The position numbers and the translations under genes were made by a program. The notes beneath the pieces were generated by a model, which worked only from the letters and a program-made list of their open reading frames with translations, made no database searches and was not told where the DNA came from. 64,000 nt of DNA from positions 440,001 through 504,000 of the forward strand of contig JAJOZX010001002.1 of the NCBI GenBank assembly GCA_023014485.1, written 5' to 3'. Shown piece after piece: positions 21,352-31,344 of this stretch; position 1 is the stretch's first letter, and each line of letters starts with the position of its first letter. Origin of the DNA: Bathynomus jamesi. Taxonomy: Eukaryota > Arthropoda > Malacostraca > Isopoda > Cirolanidae.

Positions 21352-22807
21352 GTATGGTCTGCCTAAGGTTCATAAAGTCGGTGTTCCATTGCGCCCAATT
21401 TTAGCGTCTTATCCTTTGGCTAATTACAAACTTGCCAAATTTCTTGTCCCATTGTTATCATCATTTACTGTGAACTTGTACAGTGTTAAGGACAGTTTTT
21501 CTTTTGTGTCGGAAATTAAGAAGTTTAATATGAATTCTTTGTTTATGACAAGTTTTGATGTATCTTCCCTCTTTACAAATGTCCCCTTCGATGAGACCAT
21601 TACAATTATTTTAAATAAAGCTTTTCCACAGCCGGACTCACTTTTTCACGGCTTTGGCAGAGCACAGTTTGAGCAGCTTCTGAATTTGGCTGTCAAGGAT
21701 AACTTTTTTAGTTTTCAAGGGGTAGTTTACCGTCAGTTGGATGGAGTTGGGATGGGGAGCCCCTTGGGTCCCGTTTTTGCGAATATTTTCATGTCTCATC
21801 TTGAGGAAAGGGCCTTCTGTGAGTGCCCCCCTCACCTTAAGGCGAATTTGTATAGACGTTATGTTGATGACACGTTTGCTTTATTCCAAACGGATAATCA
21901 ATCAGTTCAGTTTTTAAATTTTTTGAACACACTTCATAAGAAATATATATTTACGCAGGAAAAGGAAGTTCAAGGTTCTATTCCTTTCCTTGATGTTTTG
22001 GTTTCCAAATCAGGCTCAACTGTTTTAACTTCTACATACCGGAAGCCTACTTTTACGGGTTTAGGTTTTAATTTTTATAGTTTTTGCGATTTTAATTACA
22101 AACTAAGTTCGATTCGCACTTTAGTGCATAGAGCTTATAAATTTGCTCAAACTTTGCTCTGCTTCATAATGAGTTTGAATTCCTTACTGATTTTTTCTTT
22201 AAAAATGGTTTTCCACGGGTTCTTGTACAAGGTATTATTGGTAAATTACTTAATAATGTTTATTCCCCAAACTTATCCCAGCGTATGAGTTCCTAAGAAT
22301 TGTAAATATCTTGTTTTACCTGACCTCTACCAATTTAACACTGTTGTGAAAAAGCAATTGTTGAGTGTGGTGAGGAATTTTATTTTCACACTGATTTTAA
22401 GGTTGCTTTTGTGAATAATAATACCCTTGAATGTTTTTTCCGTTGTAAGGACAAAATCCCCCTGCGATGAACTGTTCTGTCGTTTATTTGTTTACCTGCC
22501 CTGGGTGTTCCAGGGGAACTACGTTGGCAGCACAGTTCGTTCTTTGCAGGCAAGATTTTGCTCCCATATGGGTATTAGCCATAGGACAGGGAAAGTTTTA
22601 TCTAAAAAGGAACAGTCTGCCATTAGAAATCATTCTGTTAAGTGTAAAGTTGATATTTCCGTTAATAACTTTAAAATTCTTAAATCATTAAAATGTCCGT
22701 CCTCTCTCCGTATTTATGAATCTTTGTGCATTAAATTTCTGAATTCCAGCTTAAATATTGATTCCAGCTGTTACCCCTTTATATTAATTAGAATGCCTAC
22801 CAACTAA
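21350..22807 (+). pseudogene. Penelope-like RT and GIY-YIG endonuclease, right arm
   Basis: Open from LYGLPKVHKVGVPLRPILAS through DVSSLFTNVP (motif A), GMGSPLGPVFANIF, YRRYVDDTFALF (motif C) and FLDVLVSKSGS to about 22288. After frameshifts it continues with the endonuclease CSVVYLFTCPGCS, NYVGSTVRSLQARFCSHMG and ends FILIRMPTN at 22807. The 312-codon open stretch makes this the better kept arm. Penelope-like RTs with GIY-YIG nick DNA and prime on it. Confidence 0.82.
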
Positions 22808-23261
22808 ATTTTTCTGTTTTCCCCTTGACCCTGTCTCCTTTTCGCCTCAGTTGTTTGAGGATGTCAAGTGAGCATGGTATGTTCGTGCACTTTTGCGTTT
22901 TTTCATTTAACTTTTTATTAGTGAAGTTTTAACTAATTTTTAACTAATTTGTTTGAATGTTTTTAGTTTTAAAGTTTTACTTTTATCATGTGTTATTTGT
23001 CATGTATATAATTTTTAATTTGTTTTTGGCTTATGCTTGTTTTACGCTTTTTAATTTTTATTCTTTAAGTGGTTTTATTCTGTGCTATGAATTAGTTGTT
23101 TTTGACATTCGATAATTTTTTATTTTTTTTGTCATGCATTAATTTTAGCCTTTTATTTTATTAGGCCTTGAAAATGGGTAGAGTTGCCCGAAACATCGGC
23201 TGCAGCCAAATATAATGACTTTCTTGCTCTACGTCTTCGTTTTTATCCTAAATGTATATTA

Positions 23262-23265
23262 TATA

Positions 23266-23308
<43 letters not shown>

Positions 23309-23335
23309 TATTATATATATATAATATCTCCTATG
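23262..23335. repeat. (TA)n microsatellite
   Basis: TA-rich tract joining the Penelope pair to a LINE 3' fragment; the abutting elements suggest repeated insertion at TA. Confidence 0.8.
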
Positions 23336-23440
23336 TGAGGTGGAGCGTGCAAGAAAGCAACTCGCTCCTCCACCAAGGCAGGCCTAGAGGCGGGGCCACC
23401 AGCTTGACCGTGTGAAGAGACCAGCACACGGAACATCAAC
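23330..23440 (+). mobile_element. 3' end fragment of CR1-like LINE
   Basis: The stretch matches the 3' end of the LINE at 55675-57350 (words GCAAGAAAGCAACTCGCTCC and CCACCAGCTTGACC) and ends GAGGTATA. Severely 5' truncated. The following 23441-23805 is A+T-rich with nothing recognised and ends in a 30-base poly(A) run at 23808-23837. Confidence 0.75.
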
Positions 23441-23809
23441 GAGGTATAATTCCGAACACCTTGTACACGGAGTCGTAACTTCAGCTTTATTAAACTAAAT
23501 TGATCGCACTTCATTATTTGCATTTTTATCTTGTAACATATATGGTGTATTACTCTTAACAGCATGTAAAATGACAAGTGTCATACAACATAAAGACCTG
23601 TCAACGGGGTTGATACAAATCTAGAAATTATATCAAATGTTTACAGATGTAAAAACTCGGAGTGAAAGAGTGGAAAATCTTATGAAATTAACTAAAATTA
23701 ATCAGATGGGTAAAATTTTTAAATTTTTTTTATAGTAATTACCATTTAACAGTGTTTTTAGGGCCTAGGTCCATCTTAGTTCCTTCTCTTTTGTAAAGGG
23801 CTTTCAGTG

Positions 23810-23851
<42 letters not shown>

Positions 23852-24603
23852 CAGGGTGGGCGGAAAGTAGCTCCCTATTTTGGATTGGTAAAAAATATAT
23901 ATATTATCCATTTATTTCAGAAGAAATAATATGAAAAGGTAGGCATACATGGTAGGTTTTCTCTAAATTCAATGTGGGCTCCAACTCTTTCCACCAGCTT
24001 CTGGAGCCGCCCAGGAATGGCGTCCACTGACTTTAGCAGGAACTCCGGCGGGATGGAGGACATGACTTCCCGAATTCGGTCCTCCAGTTCTCCAATTCCT
24101 CGGTTTGGTGCGGTAGACTTCTTCCTTTACCCACCCCCAAAAGAAAGAAGTCGCACGGTGTCAAGTCGGGGCTCCTGGCTGGCCATTGATGTGGACCACG
24201 ACGACCCATCCAACGCCCAGGGAAGTGGGCATCCAGCCACTCACGGACAACAAGAGCGAAGTGCGGAGGGGCGCCATCTTGCATAAATATCAGATCGTCG
24301 AGTTCTCCCATTGGGGTGGGTAAAGGAAGAAGTCTACCGCACCAAACCGAGGACATTGGAAGAACTGGAGGACCGAATTCGGGAAGTCATGTCCTCCATC
24401 CCGCCGGAGTTCCTGCTAAAGTCAGTGGACGCCATTCCTGGGCGGCTCCAGAAGCTGGTGGAAAGAGTTGGAGCCCACATTGAATTTTAGAGAAAACCTA
24501 CCATGTATGCCTACCTTTTCATATTATTTCTTCTGAAATAAATGGATAATATACGTATTTTTTTACCAATCCAAAATAGGGAGCTACTTTCCGCCCACCC
24601 TGT
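23852..24603. mobile_element. Snap-back palindrome made from a mariner 3' end (1)
   Basis: Ends CAGGGTGGGCGGAAAGTAGC and its inverse are flanked by (TA)n. The arms 23852-24137 and 24313-24603 are inverse copies about 290 bp long, and the 175-base loop carries transposase sequence on the minus strand only: MQDGAPPHFALVVREWLDAH then PARSPDLTPCDFF. It therefore holds the 3' terminal part of a DD41D-like mariner plus an inverted second copy of that end. The first catalytic Asp and the N-terminus are absent. Confidence 0.85.
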
Positions 24604-24616
24604 ATATATATATACC

Positions 24617-27045
24617 CAAACGCACCCTCCCACCGCAGTGAGGTCGCGTCAGGAACAATCCTCAATCGCTCACATTCACTTCATCAGCTGACATGAAATA
24701 ATGCACCTGCCTCAGGGAAAGATTATCCGCAGCCCAGCCCCACAGACTACTCCACGGTTTACCCAGTTCGCTTCAGACACCCTGAGCCGGCACATTGCCA
24801 GCCCGTCGGCCTCTGTATACCACATCGCTCCACTTTTTTTTACCGAGCGCGCATTTTTCACCCTCCCATATGTCCAGGCCTCGCTGACCCAAAGTCTCCC
24901 TCACCCGATCCTTCCATCTCCTCCTCGGTCTACCCCTCCCCATTTCTCCCTCCGCCTCCAACACGTAAATCCTCTTTATCATCCTCTCCATATGCCCAAA
25001 CCATTTTAACACCCCCCCTCATCCGCTTTCTCCACAAGACTCTTTCGACTTCCACACCTCTCACGGATATCAGTGTTTCTCACATGATCAATCCGCCTCA
25101 CCCGACAGATCGTCCTCAAGCATTTAATTTCTAGTACATCCATCCGTTTCCTTCCCTTCCCATTTGCCACCCATGCCTCACATCCATACAACACTGTTGG
25201 CACTATTATACCTTCATACATACCCATCTTCGCGCTCATAGACTGATCTCTCTTTCCAAACACTTCTTATGGCACCCAATACCTTTGCCCCTTCTTCCAC
25301 CCTGTGCCCCACCTCTGCCTCCATCGTCCCATTCCTTGCCACATCCACTCCTAAGTACCTGAAACATGCCACTTTTTCCGTTTCCTCACCATACAAACTT
25401 ACACTCAGTCGCTCACGACCCTCCCTTTTACAGCACCACATAACTTTACTCTTATTCACATTTACTCTCAGCTTCCTTCTTTCACACACCGTCCCCAACT
25501 CGGTCACCAGTCTCTCTAACTTTTCTCGTCCGCCACCACAGCCGTATCATCCGCATACAACTACTGATTCACTTCCCAGGAACCTCCCCCCCCCCCACAA
25601 CATGCTTCACCCCCTCTCCCCTCTCTATGACCCTTGCATTCACCTCTTTCACCACCCCGTCTATAAACACATTAAACAACCATGGAAACATGACACACCC
25701 CTGCCGTAGACACACTTTCACGGGAAACCACCACTCACCCTCCTCTCTTCGCACACGCACTCATGCTGTACTCTCTCGGTAAAAACTTTTCACCGCATTC
25801 AACAACGACCCATGCACCCCCATACAGCTGCAGCACTTCCCACAACGTCTTTCTGTCAACCCTATCATACGCTTTTTCAAGATCCATGAACGCACATACA
25901 AATCCCTTTCTTTCTCCAAGTATTTCTCGCACATCTTCAATCCAAATACCTGGTCCACACACCCTCTACCCTTTCTAAAACCCCCTTGCTCCTCCCAAAT
26001 CTGTTGCTTCGTGCAAGCCACCATCCTTTGAATCACCACTCTCCTATACACCTTACCTGGCATACTCAACATACTAATTCCTCTATAATTCGAGCATACA
26101 TTTTTGTCTCCCCTGCCGTTATACAGGGGGATGATACATGCACTCCGCTAGTCCTGAGGCACACACACACACTAAGCAAACGCACCAACTAATCAACACG
26201 ACAATCACCGCCTTTTTTCAAGAGCTCCACGACGATCCCATCAACTCCTATCGCTTTTCGACCTTTCACCCTGCCTAGGGCCTCCACCACCTCCTCCTCC
26301 CTATAGACCAACCCATTCGCCACAACTCTCATACTCTGAACTCCCTCTCCGCCCAAACATACCACATCTGCTTCCCTATCTTCCAACACGTTCAATAGTC
26401 CCTCAAAATACTCACTCCACCTTGTCTTCACATCTTCTCTCTTTGTCATCACTTCCCCATCGACTCTTTTCCCAGTCATGCTCATCTGCCGTCTCATTTT
26501 TCCTCACACTATTCACTTCTCTCCAAAACATCATCTTATTCTCCCTGAAATTTTCCGACACTCATACTCCATCTTTCATTTGCTTTCAGCTTTCGCACTT
26601 TTCTCTTTACTTCTTGCCTCTTCCTCTTCCTCTTATACTCTTCCCAATCACCCACACTTCTGCTCTGCAAGTACCTAGCATATACTTCCCTATTTTGCTT
26701 CACTAACATTTCAGCCTCTACATTCCACCATTCACCACCCCTTTGTTTATGTCCAACCCCAATCTTCCGTCCCCACACACTTCCGTCGAACACTTCAGCA
26801 CCGCTTCACTAAATATCTGCCACTCCTCTTCCACACCTTGTTTTACTCTCTCCCACCCTGCACCATTCCTCATTCAGTCTCTCCTGATTACCCCGGTTCA
26901 CTCACTTTCACTACCTCTTTCACAGGCACCCTACTCCCCTCTTACTCTCCGCCCACCACAAACCTTCACTTTCGCCTCCATCAAGTGGTGGTCAGACATT
27001 CCACCTGCCACTCCTCTCAATACATTCACATCAATAAATAAATAA
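24617..27045 (-). mobile_element. RTE-like LINE, 5' truncated and multiply frameshifted
   Basis: Minus-strand frames give, in order, the last endonuclease block (GGMSDHHLMEAKV, near 26990), a linker, RT fingers (GKAIGVDGIVVELLKKGG, near 26250; KVYRRVVIQRM, QGGFRKGRGCVDQ, near 26040-25970), palm AFMDLEKAYDRVDR (25870), YADDTAVVADEK (25560-25520, catalytic YADD), VNVNKSKVM, and the C-terminal LKWFGHMERM and GRGRPRRRWKDRV (25010-24890). The GHxxRM...GRPRRRW tail is typical of RTE and related clades. Each block lies in a different frame. The 3' end lies near 24617 beside a TA tract. Confidence 0.8.
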
Positions 27046-27630
27046 ATAAAAACATATATATAAACTGCACACCAACTTGCTACGACGCTGAAAAACGATT
27101 TACAACTTCGTTTGTTATTTACAAAATATGGTGAATCTAGTAATATATAATTATATATATGCTACCATATGATGTTTTTATCCTTTTTTTAATTCGAGAT
27201 ATACTTAACACTTTTAAAGAAACGACCTCTTCTAATTTAATTATGTAGGTCTTATATATTCCAGAAGTATAGGAAGCCATAGGAATAATATTCCTATACT
27301 ATACCGGTATGGCATCCCTGCTTGATATAATTTACTCTCTCCAACAACCAAAAATGCAAATTTTAAAATAGAGAAAAGTTCAAAATGTGTTCACGGAAAA
27401 TCGAACCAAAAATGTGAGGTAAAGATTAAATAGCACACTTTATCTTCGAAGAATTCCAAAGAATTTCTGAGATGTAGCCCAACTTTTGCATTAAAAATAA
27501 TATTTTCTAAACTTAAAAAAACAACCACCTATCACCCGATTTATAAACCGATCACCTCAATCGGTCGGCTCATAAAAAATATTCAATTTCATGTAGAACA
27601 AACAAATCTACTTTCTCAGTATTCAAAGCT
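27046..27630. other. Non-coding intron DNA
   Basis: A+T-rich sequence with short TA runs near 27130-27160. No coding potential, element end or RNA gene is visible. Confidence 0.5.
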
Positions 27631-27633
27631 CAC

Positions 27634-27756
27634 CTTTTTAACATCCTTATTTTCTGTTTCCGACGTTTGGTTCTTTGGCTCGGCTTTTAAAGAACACAAA
27701 TGTTCTTCATTTTCTTTAACTTTGGCATGAAGGGAAACGGCTTCTTCAGATTTTTC
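27634..27756 (-). CDS. EEA1: EEA1 coiled-coil exon
   Basis: The acceptor TTAAAACATAG ends at 27757 and the donor GTGAGC starts at 27633. The 41 codons begin EKSEEAVSLHAKVKENEE and end NKDVKK. Phase 0 both sides. The upstream intron holds a snap-back mariner palindrome, and the downstream intron of about 9.6 kb is almost entirely transposon DNA. Confidence 0.8.
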
Positions 27757-27912
27757 CTATGTTTTAAATCGATACAAAATGACGTTATAGGAAACATTTC
27801 ATTAAGCAAATAAAACTAACTAAATTGGAAGATGGAAATTTGTTAAGGATATTACAAGGATTAGGCCATGTTTGAGGCCTAACATCAGAGAAATTGTGAC
27901 CAGGATGAAATA

Positions 27913-28798
27913 CAGGGTGTACATAAAGTCAGGATCTATTTTTGTGAAGCACTTGGAAATTATATGGAATTCAATCATAAAATGATAAAGTGGTAACATT
28001 TATTAAATAATTAAGAGTAGGATTCGACGTGACGCCCATCAGTATCCCTGCACAGCTCAAATCGTTCCGCAGCATTTCTAAACACATTCTGGAGCATTTG
28101 CGGGTTATGTTATCTGCAGCAGTTCGTATACGTACGTAAGTTTTCAAGACTCGTAATCTTCGTCTGATAGACGTGCGATTTGATAAAGCCCCATGCAAAG
28201 AAATCTAAAGGGGTTAAATCTGGTGATCTCGCTGGCCAAGGTCTGTTGCTTCCGCGTCCGATCGAGCGATTTGGAAAACGTCCATTTAGATAATCCTGAA
28301 CAATTTTGGCATAGTGACAAGGAGCACCATCATGTTGATAGACGACGGTACTAACAATCCTATCCCCGTCGTCTATCAACATGATGGTGCTCCTTGTCAC
28401 TATGCCAAAATTGTTCAGGATTATCTAAATGGACGTTTTCCAAATCGCTCGATCGGACGCGGAAGCAACAGACCTTGGCCAGCGAGATCACCAGATTTAA
28501 CCCCTTTAGATTTCTTTGCATGGGGCTTTATCAAATCGCACGTCTATCAGACGAAGATTACGAGTCTTGAAAACTTACGTACACGAACTGCTGCAGATAA
28601 CATAACCCCGCAAATGCTCCAGAATGTGTTTAGAAATGCTGCGGAACGATTTGAGCTGTGCAGGGATACTGATGGGCGTCACGTCGAATCCTACTCTTAA
28701 TTATTTAATAAATGTTACCACTTTATCACTTTATGACTGAATTCCATATAATTTCCAAGTGCTTCACAAAAATAGATCCTGACTTTATGTACACCCTG
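27913..28798. mobile_element. Snap-back palindrome made from a mariner 3' end (2)
   Basis: TA target duplications flank CAGGGTGTACATAAAGTCAG and its inverse. Arms 27913-28346 and 28368-28798 are near-identical inverse copies of about 432 bp with a 21-base loop. Each arm encodes the same mariner C-terminal part on opposite strands: YQHDGAPCHYAKIVQDYLNG, PARSPDLTPLDFFAWG, ending DGRHVESYS. The loop is much shorter than in the palindrome at 23852. Such a structure cannot encode an active transposase but could be mobilised in trans, since both ends are kept. Confidence 0.9.
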
Positions 28799-28939
28799 TA
28801 TAATACCAGCAATACAACACGAAGTTTTATAATTAAATAAAATTTGTTGTTCAATAGTCGGTGTTTGAGCACATCATTTAGAAGGAATCACGAATCTGTG
28901 ACTGGTGACTATTTTAAGACCAAATCAGATTAAAAAATA

Positions 28940-29246
28940 CAGGCGAGTGTCAATAATTCGACGTTTCAAAGTCCGGCAACTCCTAAAATTCAACACAATT
29001 TCAAAACCCGGCATCGTGTGTTTTTGAGACTCGCCGCATTGTTGTTATTCGGGCGCTGCCGTAGCCCACGCCAGCACGCGCCACGCTTTGTCTTTGTTTA
29101 TGTGTGGCAGTCGTATGTTTAGCTCGCTCTTTGCCTGTTCTTCCCGTGATTAAAATGTTTAAAATGTATACATTCCAAAATCTGGAAAATTCTGTAATCC
29201 GGCAACTGCTTGGCCCCAAGGGTGCGGGTTATCGAAATTAACCCGT
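28940..29246. mobile_element. Possible Tigger/pogo-like MITE
   Basis: The left end CAGGCGAGTGTCAATAATTC follows a TA and the right end TATCGAAATTAACCCG precedes a TA. Words such as AATCCGGCAACTGCTTGG resemble Tigger terminal regions. The two ends pair only loosely, so the call is tentative. Confidence 0.4.
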
Positions 29247-29560
29247 AATAACGTTTGAGGTTGTTTAACTTCCTTCTTAACAGGAATGATAACACGCGTT
29301 GGTAACTCTCAATTTCGAAAAAAAGGTTGGTGCTCTCAGTGACCAGTTCTTTTCCAGTTTTCACAAGAGAAAAGTACCGGCAAGTATTCCTAAGGTTTCT
29401 AAGAAGTGTTATCTTACAACTTTATGCATGAAAAATTGTTTCCAGTGATTCGACAGGAGAAACCTACCAATTCTGAGTAACAGCAAAGATATCCCAACTA
29501 AAATTTAAAAACGCTGCCTTTGGAATCGGTAATATAATAATCAATTTGAAATGAACGTAC

Positions 29561-29692
29561 CTGTAGTTTCTTTTTCATTAAATCAATTTCACACTTTAGA
29601 TCTCTCAATTCCTCTTTGAGGGTTGCTGATGTCTCAGACTTCATTTTCAAATCTTCTTTTAAGGCATTTTCAGTGTCTTTGAGATTCTGAAT
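29561..29692 (-). CDS. EEA1: EEA1 coiled-coil exon
   Basis: The acceptor TATATTAG ends at 29693 and the donor GTACGT starts at 29560. The 44 codons begin IQNLKDTENALKEDLK and end CEIDLMKKKLQ. Charged, heptad-patterned, phase 0 both sides. Confidence 0.8.
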
Positions 29693-29847
29693 CTAATATA
29701 TAATTTGTATTCAAGGATTAATGGACTTATCTAGAACTATATAGTGATATTAACAGATATGGTAATAAAAAATGGATCATACCTTTTTATATGAACTTAT
29801 CATTTAAGAAGTTATTCTTTAGTGTTAAAAAAATTTGTACTTCCCAC

Positions 29848-29982
29848 CTCTTTCGATTTGGATTCAATAATATTTTCGGATTTAGATAATTCATTTTTTA
29901 CTTTTTCTGTTTCTTCTTTCTTACTTATCTCTAGAGCAGACAAATTGTACTTCACATCATGCAATTCTGTATCTAATACCAC
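29848..29982 (-). CDS. EEA1: EEA1 coiled-coil exon
   Basis: The acceptor CTACATTGTAG ends at 29983 and the donor GTGGGA starts at 29847. The 45 codons begin VVLDTELHDVKYNLSAL and end ENIIESKSKE. Phase 0 both sides. The intron upstream contains a small hAT-like MITE. Confidence 0.8.
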
Positions 29983-30078
29983 CTACAATGTAGAAAATCA
30001 ATAAGAAAATCTTTTTATATTACATTTGGAAAATATGAAGCCACTTGAGGTTATTCAAGTCACATAAATGACAAACTG

Positions 30079-30495
30079 TAGCGATTCCCAACCTGCGGAA
30101 CGCGACGCTCTTTCACGTGGTACGCCGGAGTTATAAATACCTAGCTTACTAATTAATAATTACTTTCATGACTACTGTGTTTTCAAAAGAATATAAGTTG
30201 TAGATAAATAACCGGCAACTTCTCTGACTGCGGGTTGCATGCTATCCAATTTGACATTCAGATCGACTTCGAATTATTTAATGATAACGTGCAAGGCCAA
30301 AATAAAGATTTTGATTCAATACAAACGTCAATGCGTATCATTGGAAGAAATATAACACTTTAGATAAGCATGAAAATTAAGTTTGAACACCACAGTCCTC
30401 CCTACGGTTTTGGTTAGGTGGTACAACTGTACCACCTTCCTTCTTTAATGGTGGCAAAAAGTGGTACGTCGATCTGAAAAGGTTGGGAACCCCTG
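30079..30495. mobile_element. Possible hAT-like MITE in EEA1 intron
   Basis: The outer words GCGATTCCCAACC (left) and GGTTGGGAACCCCTG (right) are imperfect inverse copies of the common hAT end CAGNGGTTCCCAACC. No clear 8-bp target duplication survives. Its right end lies 46 bases from the exon at 30542. Confidence 0.45.
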
Positions 30496-30541
30496 ACCTT
30501 AAGCTATATTTTATGATCAAATTTTGTAAAATAAAGATTAC

Positions 30542-30739
30542 CTTTTCTGCTTGTAAGCTATCGAGCGTAGCTCTTAATTCTGCTCTTTCCACAGCAAAAT
30601 CAGAAGCTCTTTGTTCTAACGACTCTTTTTCTCCTCGCAGGGCGCTCATTTGCTCCAAGGACTCGGAAAATTGCTTCCTCAAAAGCACAACCTCAGAGGA
30701 CAAGAGCTTCTTAGACTCCTCAATAGCATCTACTTGCGA
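30542..30739 (-). CDS. EEA1: EEA1 coiled-coil exon
   Basis: The acceptor CCCTTTTCAG ends at 30740 and the donor GTAATC starts at 30541. The 66 codons start SQVDAIEESKKLLSSEVV and end LRATLDSLQAEK, all heptad-rich. Phase 0 at both ends. No catalytic or binding motif is present; the exon contributes length to the tether. Confidence 0.85.
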
Positions 30740-31075
30740 CTGAAAAGGGAGATCACAATTAATAATGTTACTGTAATTATTTTCTTAACGTACATTTTGT
30801 CTCGAATCTAAGTTCACTACATTGAAATTTGGGTACTTGTTTGAACCACAAATTATAAGCAGCCTGGAAAATCTTTATCTGCTTCAGTGTCAAACATTGA
30901 AGAATCCTTTTTTTTCATATGAAGTAACTCAGTCACGATTAATTATAGGTAATTCCTAAGTCTGGAGCAAAGTTATTAAAATCTTAAAATTTATTTTCAG
31001 TGCTTAGCTGAATTGGGTCCGATGGGAATTACATCCTTCAGTGTGAAAAGGATACAGACCTCAGTCTTTCTATAC

Positions 31076-31245
31076 CTGATGAACATAGGCACCTGAATCC
31101 TCATCATCTCCCTTCTTCTTGAAAGCTTCTTGCAGACGCTCCACTTCCTTTCGCAGTTCATCAGAGTACCATCGTTCCTCTCTGAGGTTCATAGATAGTT
31201 CCATCAGTTCTTCTCTAAGAGCTTCCAGGCTATGGTTGTTGAAGT
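31076..31245 (-). CDS. EEA1: EEA1 exon, start of coiled coil
   Basis: The acceptor TTATTTGGCAG ends at 31246 and the donor GTATAG starts at 31075. It completes the codon split in the finger exon and encodes EALREELMELSMNLREE followed by RWYSDELRKEVERLQEA. The block KEEKWYSEELKKE in vertebrate EEA1 occupies the same place just after the finger, which makes the assignment firm. Heptad pattern is clear throughout. The intron upstream holds a 2.3-kb TIR element (31345-33682). Confidence 0.88.
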
Positions 31246-31344
31246 CTGCCAAATAAAAGATACAAAGCTAGAAATATTCTGTGATCTATTTTTTTTGCAT
31301 ACTTAGTGAATGAAGTTGTAGCAGCCCTAGATTATGCTTTTTAT

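Larger units (their letters stand above)
19489..23252. mobile_element. Head-to-head pair of Penelope-like elements
   Basis: Arms 19489-21351 (minus) and 21397-23252 (plus) are inverse copies of the same truncated Penelope-like element, separated by 45 bases that extend the right copy upstream. Both outer ends finish in the same 3' sequence (TTTTATCCTAAATGTA) next to (TA)n. Each arm encodes the end of a reverse transcriptase followed by a GIY-YIG endonuclease. Frameshifts differ between arms, so they diverged after the inversion formed. Confidence 0.85.

Noticed and set aside
25269..27045. Several plus-strand Ser/Pro/Leu-rich ORFs
   Set aside because: All are antisense shadows of the RTE-like LINE; their composition is typical of the reverse complement of purine-rich coding DNA.
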